From: Conexibacter sp.
Lineage (GTDB): Bacteria > Actinomycetota > Thermoleophilia > Solirubrobacterales > Solirubrobacteraceae
Direction of reading: 5' to 3'
DNA: 45,973 nt
Assembly (NCBI GenBank): GCA_025964325.1
Contig: JAOPZA010000177.1
Span: 1-45,973 of the forward strand
The notes under the pieces were generated by a model, which saw only the letters and a list, made by a program, of their open reading frames with translations, had not been told where the DNA came from and made no database searches. The position numbers and the translations under genes are program-made. Below are positions 1 to 6,139 of this stretch, piece after piece (position 1 is the first letter of the stretch; each line of letters starts with the position of its first letter).

Positions 1-2
1 GA

Positions 3-75
<73 letters not shown>

Positions 76-111
76 ACGCACGCGGGATAGTAGCGATCCG
101 GGCGGCCAGGG

Positions 112-1995
112 TCATCCCGAGCTGCTCCCCAGCTGCTCGCTGAGCCGGCCGCGTTCGATCCGGACCCGCTCGTACTCGGGTCCGAGGGCCGCCATCCCGC
201 TGCCCTCCACGCGGGCACGGGCTCTCGCGCGGTCGAGCCGCGCCAGCTCGAGCGTGAGCCACGCGTGTCGGAGGTTGGCCGGCCCGACGCTGCCGCCGCG
301 CGCGGCCTGCTTTCTCAGCTCGAAGACGTACGCGCCGAGATCGGGGTCCTCGGGCGGGAGGCCCTCGAGCGGATCGGCCAGGCGCGGCGCGAGGTGAACC
401 GCGGCGCGGCGTGCGAGGTCGCTCGTGAAGTGGGATTCGGGGTCGATCTGCGCGAGTGTCTCGGCGCCATCGCGCGGCAGCGCGATGCAGAGCGCGAGGA
501 ACGTCCGCTCGCCTCTCGCGCGGTGGTCGAGAACGCCGGGGAGTGCAGAGCGGGCCGAGCTGCCGCCGGCCGCGGGCGCGAAGGCGCCCCAACCCTCGCC
601 ACCCTCCGGTATCCCCGCCGGATCGGGGCCGGGGTCGGCACGCGCGGTCCGCGTGGCCGCCGGCGCGGCCGCGGAGCCGCCGTTGGCCGTGCCGGCCGCC
701 TCCAGCAGGGTCGCCGCCAGCCCGTCGGAGAGGTCGAGCCGGCCCGCGATCCGCCGCACCAGCTCCTCGCGCAGGACGCTCGGCGCCAGCGGCGCCAGCA
801 CCGGCCCGAGCTCGGCCAGCGCGCGGTCCTTGCCCTCGGCGTCGCCGAGCGACGCCTGGTCGAGGATGCGGTCGACGTGGAAGGAGACGAACGGCACGGA
901 TCTCGCAACCCGCGAGCGCACCGCCTCGGCGCCGTCCTGCGCGATCAGGTCGGCGGGGTCCGAGCCCTCCGGGAGCGGCACGACGCGCAGCTCGAGGTTG
1001 CGCCCGGCCGCGATCCGCGCTGCCCGCAGCATCGCCTCCTGGCCCGCGCCGTCGGCGTCGAGCGCGAGCACGAGCGTGCGCGCGGTGCGCTCCAGCTCTC
1101 TCGCCTGCTCGTCCGTCAGCGAGGTCCCCATCACCCCGACGGCGTTCTGGATCCCGGCCTGGTGCAGGGCGATCACGTCGGTGTAGCCCTCCGCCAGCAC
1201 GATCGAGCCGGCACGGGCCGCGTGTCTGCGCGCGAGGTCGATCCCGAACAGCTGGCTGCCCTTGTGGAAGACCTCGCCCTCGCTCGTGTTGAGGTACTTC
1301 GGCGGCTGGTTGTCGCGCATCGCGCGCGCCCCGAAGCCGACGACGCGGCCGCGGGCGTCCGCCAGCGGGAACATGATCCGCTCGCGGAAGCGGTCGTAGA
1401 CGCTGCCGCGCTGCTTCGCCGAGCGCTGCACGAGGCCGGCCGCGAGCAGCTCCTCCTCCGTGAAGCCGGCCTGCCGCGAGGCGAGCAGCATCCGGTCCCA
1501 CGCGCTCGGCGCGTACCCGACGCGGAACGTCTTCAGGGTCGCCTCGTCGAGCCCGCGACGCGCGAGGTAGTCCCGCGCGCGGGCCGCCTCGCCGGAGTCC
1601 CACAGGTAGCGCGCGTAGTAGCCGGCGGCGCGCTCCAGCAGCGCGTGCAGGCGGTCGCGGCGCTGGCGTTTCGCGGCCGCCGCCGGATCCTCGTCCTCGA
1701 CCTCCAGCGTCACCCCGAAGCGGTCGGCGAGCGACTCGAGCGCGCCTCTGAAGTCGAGCCCCTCGCTCTCCATCGCGAAGTCGAACGGGTCGCCCGACAG
1801 CTGGCAGCCGAAGCAGTGGTAGTGCTTCTCCTCCGGGCGGACGTGGAACGAGCCGGTCCGCTCGTCGTGGAACGGGCAGCGGCCGAAGTAGGAGTTGACG
1901 CCGGCGCGCCGCAGCTCCGTCCGCGTCGAGACGAGCGCGAGCATGTCGACCGCGTCGCGGACGCGCTCCTTCGAGTCGGGCGTGTAGCGGGTCAC
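112..1995 (-). CDS. dnaG: DNA primase DnaG
   Basis: This primase makes RNA primers at the replication fork and works with the replicative helicase. The 627-aa product has the expected layout. A CHC2 zinc ribbon sits at the N-terminus (Cys40, His43, Cys61, Cys64, in CPFH and CFGC). The catalytic core follows, with a TOPRIM domain at about residues 260-340 (acidic motifs LAEGYTD and LALDADGAG). A variable C-terminal helicase-binding region closes the protein after a Gly/Ala-rich linker. The GTG start at 1995 is chosen because it overlaps the dgt stop codon as GTGA and places the zinc ribbon at the usual distance from the N-terminus. Translation is therefore probably coupled to dgt. Length is normal for the family. 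Confidence 0.95.
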   Translation of the reverse strand: MTRYTPDSKERVRDAVDMLALVSTRTELRRAGVNSYFGRCPFHDERTGSFHVRPEEKHYHCFGCQLSGDPFDFAMESEGLDFRGALESLADRFGVTLEVEDEDPAAAAKRQRRDRLHALLERAAGYYARYLWDSGEAARARDYLARRGLDEATLKTFRVGYAPSAWDRMLLASRQAGFTEEELLAAGLVQRSAKQRGSVYDRFRERIMFPLADARGRVVGFGARAMRDNQPPKYLNTSEGEVFHKGSQLFGIDLARRHAARAGSIVLAEGYTDVIALHQAGIQNAVGVMGTSLTDEQARELERTARTLVLALDADGAGQEAMLRAARIAAGRNLELRVVPLPEGSDPADLIAQDGAEAVRSRVARSVPFVSFHVDRILDQASLGDAEGKDRALAELGPVLAPLAPSVLREELVRRIAGRLDLSDGLAATLLEAAGTANGGSAAAPAATRTARADPGPDPAGIPEGGEGWGAFAPAAGGSSARSALPGVLDHRARGERTFLALCIALPRDGAETLAQIDPESHFTSDLARRAAVHLAPRLADPLEGLPPEDPDLGAYVFELRKQAARGGSVGPANLRHAWLTLELARLDRARARARVEGSGMAALGPEYERVRIERGRLSEQLGSSSG

Positions 1996-3035
1996 GGGGT
2001 GAACGCGCTCGGGACGGTCAGCGCTTCGAAGCGCCGGATGCAGAAGCGGTCGGTCATCCCGGCGAGGTAGTCGGTCACGCGCGCCGGCAGGTCGGCGTCC
2101 GGCAGCAGCGGCGGGATCTCGTCCGGGTGGTCGAGGTAGTGCTGGAAGAGCGCCGTCACGACGCGGTCGATCTTCGCGTGCTCGCGGCGCGCGTCGGGCC
2201 CGAGGTAGACGCGCTCGAACATGAACGCGCGCAGCTCGCTCATCGCGACGCCTGCCTCCGCGCCCTGCACGATGTCGCCAGCCGCCTCGGACTGCTCGAC
2301 GACGTCGTGAACGAGCGCGTCGATCCGCTCCGACCCGCTCGCGCCGAGCACGGCGATCGGCTCCGGCGGGAGGTCGCGCTCGGCGAGCACGCCGGCGCGC
2401 AGCGCGTCGTCGATGTCGTGGTTGATGTAGGCGACGCGGTCCAGCAGCCGCACGATCTTGCCCTCGAGCGTCCGCGGCTCCGGTGCGCGGCCGGAGTGGC
2501 AGAGGATCCCGTCGCGGACGACGTCGGTCAGGTTCAGCCCGGCGCCGTCGCGCTCGAGTCGCTCGACGACGCGCAGCGAGTGCTCGTGGTGACGGAAGGC
2601 GCCGCCGAAGCGCTCGCGCAGGCAGCGGTCGATCGCCGCCTCGCCGATGTGGCCGAAGGCCGGGTGGCCGAGGTCGTGGCCGAGCCCGATCGCCTCCGTC
2701 AGGTCCTCGTTCAGCCGCAGCGCCCGCGCGACCGTGCGTGAGACCTGGGTCACCTCGAGCGTGTGCGTGAGGCGCGTGCGGTAGTGGTCGCCCTCGGGGG
2801 CGACGAACACCTGGGTCTTGTGCTTCAGCCGGCGGAACGCCTTCGAGTGGACGATCCGGTCGCGGTCGCGCTGGAACGGCGTGCGCAGCCCGCACTCGTC
2901 CTCGGGCCGCTCGCGCACGGCCGGGTAGGACCTGGTCGCGCGCGGCCCGAGCGCAGCCGCCTCCTGCGCCTGGACGCGGGCGGCGAAGCGGTCCGCGACG
3001 GGACCGGAGGGGTGCTGGTGGAGGGTCGTGCTCAT
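1992..3035 (-). CDS. dgt: dGTPase-like HD-domain triphosphohydrolase
   Basis: The 347-aa protein matches the deoxyguanosinetriphosphate triphosphohydrolase family, which hydrolyses dNTPs to deoxynucleoside and triphosphate. Family marks are an N-terminal HSKAFRRLKHKTQVF segment, the first metal-binding His in RTRLTHTLEV, and the HD signature GHDLGHPAFGH, followed by helices typical of the HD fold. The ATG at 3035 has GGAG 7 nt upstream; the open frame further upstream is low-complexity and not homologous. It is the first gene of a dgt-dnaG operon, linking nucleotide-pool control with priming, an arrangement common in actinobacteria. It is divergent from hicA with 66 nt between the starts. Confidence 0.92.
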   Translation of the reverse strand: MSTTLHQHPSGPVADRFAARVQAQEAAALGPRATRSYPAVRERPEDECGLRTPFQRDRDRIVHSKAFRRLKHKTQVFVAPEGDHYRTRLTHTLEVTQVSRTVARALRLNEDLTEAIGLGHDLGHPAFGHIGEAAIDRCLRERFGGAFRHHEHSLRVVERLERDGAGLNLTDVVRDGILCHSGRAPEPRTLEGKIVRLLDRVAYINHDIDDALRAGVLAERDLPPEPIAVLGASGSERIDALVHDVVEQSEAAGDIVQGAEAGVAMSELRAFMFERVYLGPDARREHAKIDRVVTALFQHYLDHPDEIPPLLPDADLPARVTDYLAGMTDRFCIRRFEALTVPSAFTP

Positions 3036-3059
3036 CGCCGCTCCGATTCTCGCACCGCT

Positions 3060-3075
3060 GGTGGCGAACGCCACC
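3060..3075. promoter_or_regulatory. Palindrome between dgt and hicA
   Basis: GGTGGCG-AA-CGCCACC is a 7-bp perfect inverted repeat with a 2-nt centre. It sits between the divergent dgt and hicA starts, just upstream of the putative hicA -10 box. It could be an operator for either gene, or only a short hairpin in the dgt leader. Confidence 0.4.
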
Positions 3076-3087
3076 CCCGGCGGCTCA

Positions 3088-3093
3088 TAGACT
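3088..3093 (+). promoter_or_regulatory. Putative -10 box of hicA (leaderless start)
   Basis: TAGACT fits the TANNNT -10 pattern and ends 8 nt before the GTG start of hicA. No Shine-Dalgarno sequence is present in between, so the transcript probably starts at or next to the start codon. No convincing -35 element is visible. Confidence 0.4.
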
Positions 3094-3101
3094 GCCGCGG
3101 G

Positions 3102-3335
3102 GTGCGCTTTCCCGCGCTCAAGGGGCAGCAGCTGCTCGCGGTCCTGCTGCGCGAGCCGCTGGCGTATGCGATCGTGCGCCAGAAGGGCTCGCACCGCAAG
3201 CTCTGCTCCGAGCGCGGGTTTCCGGACATCGGCTTCTCGTTCCACGATCGGGCGACGATCCCGCCGGGCGTCGTGCGCAAGATCCTCGTCGCCGACGTCG
3301 GCCTGAGCGAAGCGGCAGCCCGAGCGCTGGTCTAG
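3102..3335 (+). CDS. hicA: HicA-type toxin (mRNA interferase)
   Basis: The 77-aa product fits the HicA/YcfA family, small double-stranded-RNA-binding-fold ribonucleases that cleave mRNA when not held by HicB. The family signature is readable: a Gly-Ser-His motif (QKGSHRK) carrying the catalytic His, a FSFHDRATIPPG strand, and the C-terminal helix VVRKILVADVGLSEA. The GTG at 3102 removes an unrelated upstream extension and sets a normal HicA length. The cognate hicB-like gene lies 184 nt downstream on the same strand rather than directly adjacent, because an inverted-repeat element starts at the last base of the hicA stop codon. Function is from family knowledge; toxicity is untested. Confidence 0.75.
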   Translation: MRFPALKGQQLLAVLLREPLAYAIVRQKGSHRKLCSERGFPDIGFSFHDRATIPPGVVRKILVADVGLSEAAARALV

Positions 3336-3495
3336 TGTCGTGTCCGGTGACGTTTGCCCTGGTCCGGCGTAGTCATCGTCGTCGCTGGCAAGGGCGCAGA
3401 CCCGAAGGAAGACCGGAGGTCTCTCGAGTGGTCGAGGACGCCGCCAGGCGCGGCGAGGACGAGCCCGACAAGGCAAACATTGCCTGACACGGCAC
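3335..3495. repeat. 161-bp element bounded by 27-bp imperfect inverted repeats
   Basis: The left arm (3335-3361) and right arm (3469-3495) are reverse complements at 21 of 27 positions, including GGCAAAC/GTTTGCC and an ACACG/CGTGT end. They enclose 107 bp without a convincing gene. The left arm begins on the last base of the hicA stop codon. The right arm contains the CTGACA that could serve as the hicB -35 box. The layout suggests a MITE, the remnant of an insertion sequence, or a large stem-loop. No clear target-site duplication is visible. Confidence 0.55.
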
Positions 3496-3513
3496 GAGGC
3501 GGTCATCTAGGAT
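3484..3513 (+). promoter_or_regulatory. Putative hicB promoter
   Basis: CTGACA (3484-3489), an 18-bp spacer and TAGGAT (3508-3513) form a good sigma70-type promoter. The -10 box ends 6 nt before the ATG of hicB and there is no Shine-Dalgarno sequence, so the mRNA is probably leaderless. The -35 box lies inside the right inverted repeat. Confidence 0.5.
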
Positions 3514-3519
3514 CTGCTC

Positions 3520-3810
3520 ATGCGCGTCGCCCAGATGATCTACCACGACGAGCCCGCCGGCTGGTGGGCCGCCTCGCCGGACCTGCCGGGGTACTCGGCC
3601 GCCGGCTCGAGCTACGACGAGGTCCGTGACCTGGCACGCGACGGTGCGCCCTGGTTCGCCGAGCAGGAGCTCGAGCTGCACCACCTCGTCCTGCCGGAGC
3701 CGCGCGTGACGGTCTCCGCGTCGGTCGGCACGCGCGGATCGTTCGCCGTCGAGCTGCCGTCGCGCCGCCGCCCGGCGTTCGCGATCGAGCGCAGCGGGTT
3801 GCACGTCTGA
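3520..3810 (+). CDS. hicB: HicB-like antitoxin
   Basis: The 96-aa product opens with the HicB core: a beta strand, then WWAASPDLPGYSAAGSSYDE and a helix VRDLARDGAPWF, as in partial RNase-H-fold HicB antitoxins that bind and block HicA. It ends in a charged tail and shows no ribbon-helix-helix or helix-turn-helix DNA-binding domain, so it may not autorepress like larger HicB proteins. Its stop overlaps the next gene's ATG (TGATG). Its own putative leaderless promoter may let it be made independently of the toxin, which would favour antitoxin excess. Confidence 0.7.
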   Translation: MRVAQMIYHDEPAGWWAASPDLPGYSAAGSSYDEVRDLARDGAPWFAEQELELHHLVLPEPRVTVSASVGTRGSFAVELPSRRRPAFAIERSGLHV

Positions 3811-4223
3811 TGGAAGCCGACCTGCTGCTCTGCGATCACGCGGAGGCGATCAACGGAAAGCTGTACATCATGGGCGGTGCCTGGAACGTGCTGCAGGCGC
3901 CGAACCAGCCGATCGACGTCGCGCTCGCGATCGTCGTGAAGGTCCCGTGGGACCAGACGATCGGACCGCACGAGCTGATGGCCGAGCTGGTCGACTCCGA
4001 CGGCGAGCGCGTGACGATCGGCGGCGAGGAGGTCGTGCCGCGCGGCCAGTTCGAGCTCGGGCGCCCGCCGGGCCTCAAGCCCGGCTCGACGCTCAACATG
4101 CCACTCGCCTTCAACATGCACGGGCTCGTGCTCGACATCGGCCAGTACGAGTGGCGACTGTCGATCGACGACCAGCCGCTGGCGCGCGCCCCGTTCAGCG
4201 TGCTCGCACCGTTCACCGGCTGA
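3810..4223 (+). CDS. Conserved hypothetical protein (DUF6941-like)
   Basis: The 137-aa protein lacks a signal peptide or membrane segment. It starts with MEADLLLCDHAEAINGKLYI, followed by a predicted all-beta fold with a GGAWN turn and a late strand YEWRLSIDD. This resembles a family of uncharacterised actinobacterial proteins (recalled as DUF6941) of unknown function. The start codon overlaps the hicB stop by one base, so the two are translationally coupled. Whether it belongs to the toxin-antitoxin unit is unknown. No enzymatic motif is visible. Confidence 0.65.
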   Translation: MEADLLLCDHAEAINGKLYIMGGAWNVLQAPNQPIDVALAIVVKVPWDQTIGPHELMAELVDSDGERVTIGGEEVVPRGQFELGRPPGLKPGSTLNMPLAFNMHGLVLDIGQYEWRLSIDDQPLARAPFSVLAPFTG

Positions 4224-4248
4224 GGACCGCCCGGCCGGAGGCCGCTCG

Positions 4249-4845
4249 ATGAGCAGCTCGTCGGCCGCCGTCCCTGAGCGTCGCCGTGCCGACGTCGAAC
4301 GCAACACGCGGCGGATCCTCGACGCCGCCGCGCAGGTGCTCGCGCGCGACGCGGGGGCGGGGATGGCGGAGATCGCGACGGCCGCCGGACTCGGCCGCGC
4401 CACCCTCTACCGCCACTTCCCGGCGCGCGACGAGCTGATCGAGGCGCTGCACGAGCAGGCGTTCGCCGATGCCGGCGTCGCGATCGCCGCGTGTCGGCTC
4501 GAGGACGGGTCGGTGCTCGACACGCTGCGCCGCGTCGTCGCGGCGCTGCTCGAGGTCGCGGTCCAGTACCACATCCTGTTCGACGACTCGTTCCTCCAGC
4601 GCACCCATTCCGAACGGCAGGCTGAGCGCAGAGCGCGGCTCGCGACGCCGATCGCGCGGCTCGTCGAGCGTGGCCAGCGGCAGGGCGAGCTCGCGCCCGA
4701 GCTCCCGGCGCGGTGGGTCGGGGACGCGCTCGGAAGCCTGCTGCTGACGGGGCTGCGGCTCGTCGTCGAAGGGGAGCTGACCCACGAGCAGGCGCGCCAG
4801 CTCGCCGCCACGACGCTGCTCGACGGCGTCCGCGCCCGTCACTGA
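4249..4845 (+). CDS. TetR/AcrR family transcriptional regulator
   Basis: This 198-aa protein has a classic TetR N-terminal DNA-binding domain: helix 1 at about residues 20-35 (ILDAAAQVLARD), then the helix-turn-helix AEIATAAGLGRATLYRHFPARDELIEAL. The rest is a variable, helical ligand-binding and dimerisation domain. The ATG at 4249 has CCGGAGG upstream. Its target is not obvious. The convergent glycosyltransferase ends 17 nt away, and the genes upstream are in the hicB unit. TetR proteins usually repress efflux or metabolic genes and respond to small molecules. Confidence 0.88.
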   Translation: MSSSSAAVPERRRADVERNTRRILDAAAQVLARDAGAGMAEIATAAGLGRATLYRHFPARDELIEALHEQAFADAGVAIAACRLEDGSVLDTLRRVVAALLEVAVQYHILFDDSFLQRTHSERQAERRARLATPIARLVERGQRQGELAPELPARWVGDALGSLLLTGLRLVVEGELTHEQARQLAATTLLDGVRARH

Positions 4846-4861
4846 GGGGCTCCCCGATCGT

Positions 4862-6088
4862 CTAGGAGCCGCGCGCGAGCGACTCGACCAGGGCGGCTGC
4901 CCGCGACGCCCCGTCGTGCGCGGCGGCCCACGCCGCCAGCTCGCCGGCGCGCCGCGCGAGGGTCGGCTCGTCGAGCGCGCGCTGCACGGCGAGGCGCACG
5001 CCCCGCGGCGTCGTGAAGCGCCAGGGCAGCCGCACGCCCGCTCCGGCCCAGGCGACGCGGGCCGCGTTCTCGCCCATGTCCCCGACCGCCGGGCAGGCGA
5101 CGACGGTCGCGCCCGCGGCGAGCGCCCGCACCATCGTGCCGTGACCGGCGTGGCAGACGACGATCGCCGCGCTCGGCATCGTGCGCGCGTACGACACCCA
5201 CTCGACCAGGCGCGTGTTCGCCGGCACCCGGACGGGCGCCGTCAGCGGGCGGCGGTTCCAGGTCGCCAGCACGCGGATCGGAAGGCCGTCGAGGCCCGCG
5301 AGCGCGGCGCGCAGCAGCCGCTGCTCGCGATCCTGCGCGGTCGACGGCGCCACCAGCACGAGCGGCGCGCCGCCGGGCGGCGCCGCGACGTCGGCGGCTG
5401 GCGGCTCCCACAGCAGCGGGCCGACGATGTGGGTGCCGGAGGGCCAGGCGCGCGGGTACTCGAGCTGCGGGAACGTGCCGACGAGGCAGAGCTGCTCGCT
5501 GATGCCGCCGTGCACGCGCGTGACCGGCGGCAGCCCGAGCTGGCGCCGGGTCGCGTTGAGCTCCTGCCGCCCGCGCTCGAGTCCGAGCGCGACGAGCGGG
5601 TCGAAGACGCGCCAGAGGCGGGCGCCGAGCGCCGTGCGGGGCCGCTGGGCGCCGAACGAGTACGGCGGCGAGCCGGGCTGCGTGTGCGGGTGGACGTGGG
5701 GGATCAGCGTGCCGACGGGCACGCCCTCGAGCTCGCCGGCGAGCGCCGGCGCCAGCGTCAGGATGTCGTGCACGAGCGCGTGGGGCCGCATCGCGGCGAC
5801 GTGCGGTCGCGTCGCCGCCGTCGCGTGCAGCACCGCCTCGTACGGCGTCAGCGGCCGTTCCTGCGTCGGGAAGACCGGGTACTCCGGTGCCGCGACGAAG
5901 GTCATGCCGCCGGCCTCGACGTGCTCGCGCCAGCGACTCCACGTCTCCAGCTGGACCTCGTGCCCGCGGCGCGCGAGCGCGCTGCCGAGCGCGATCATCG
6001 GGAACGCGTGCCCCGGATCCCCGAAGGCCCCGAGGAACAGGCGCAGCGGTGCCTCTGGACGGATGTCGGGGTTCAATCGCGGGTTCAC
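4862..6088 (-). CDS. GT1-family glycosyltransferase
   Basis: The protein (408 aa from the GTG at 6088) resembles UDP-dependent GT1/UGT enzymes that glycosylate lipids, macrolides or other small molecules. The N-terminal acceptor lobe begins RLFLGAFGDPGHAFPMIALG. The C-terminal donor lobe has the characteristic CHAGHGTMVRALAAG...P.VGDMGENAARV block at about residues 325-365. The start is uncertain: GTG 6088 or TTG 6076 both fit, neither has a clear Shine-Dalgarno, and the open frame continues far upstream through the GGDEF gene as a shadow. It is divergent from the GGDEF-HD-GYP gene, with three decamer repeats in the spacer. No sugar-biosynthesis genes are adjacent, so the substrate cannot be predicted. 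Confidence 0.82.
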   Translation of the reverse strand: MNPRLNPDIRPEAPLRLFLGAFGDPGHAFPMIALGSALARRGHEVQLETWSRWREHVEAGGMTFVAAPEYPVFPTQERPLTPYEAVLHATAATRPHVAAMRPHALVHDILTLAPALAGELEGVPVGTLIPHVHPHTQPGSPPYSFGAQRPRTALGARLWRVFDPLVALGLERGRQELNATRRQLGLPPVTRVHGGISEQLCLVGTFPQLEYPRAWPSGTHIVGPLLWEPPAADVAAPPGGAPLVLVAPSTAQDREQRLLRAALAGLDGLPIRVLATWNRRPLTAPVRVPANTRLVEWVSYARTMPSAAIVVCHAGHGTMVRALAAGATVVACPAVGDMGENAARVAWAGAGVRLPWRFTTPRGVRLAVQRALDEPTLARRAGELAAWAAAHDGASRAAALVESLARGS

Positions 6089-6090
6089 GG

Positions 6091-6120
6091 AGCTTTGATG
6101 AGCTTTAATGAGGCTTTGTC
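6091..6120. repeat. Three degenerate 10-bp tandem repeats
   Basis: AGCTTTGATG, AGCTTTAATG and AGGCTTTGTC follow one another in the spacer between the divergent glycosyltransferase and GGDEF-HD-GYP genes. The block is AT-rich against a very GC-rich background and is phased at one helical turn, as expected for a direct-repeat protein-binding site or a promoter region. Confidence 0.5.
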
Positions 6121-6139
6121 GTACGGGCACGGATGACCG

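Noticed and set aside
265-2070. 601-aa plus-strand open frame opposite dnaG
   Set aside because: Arg/Ala/Glu-rich shadow of dnaG in GC-rich DNA; no family motif, while the opposite strand has the complete primase.
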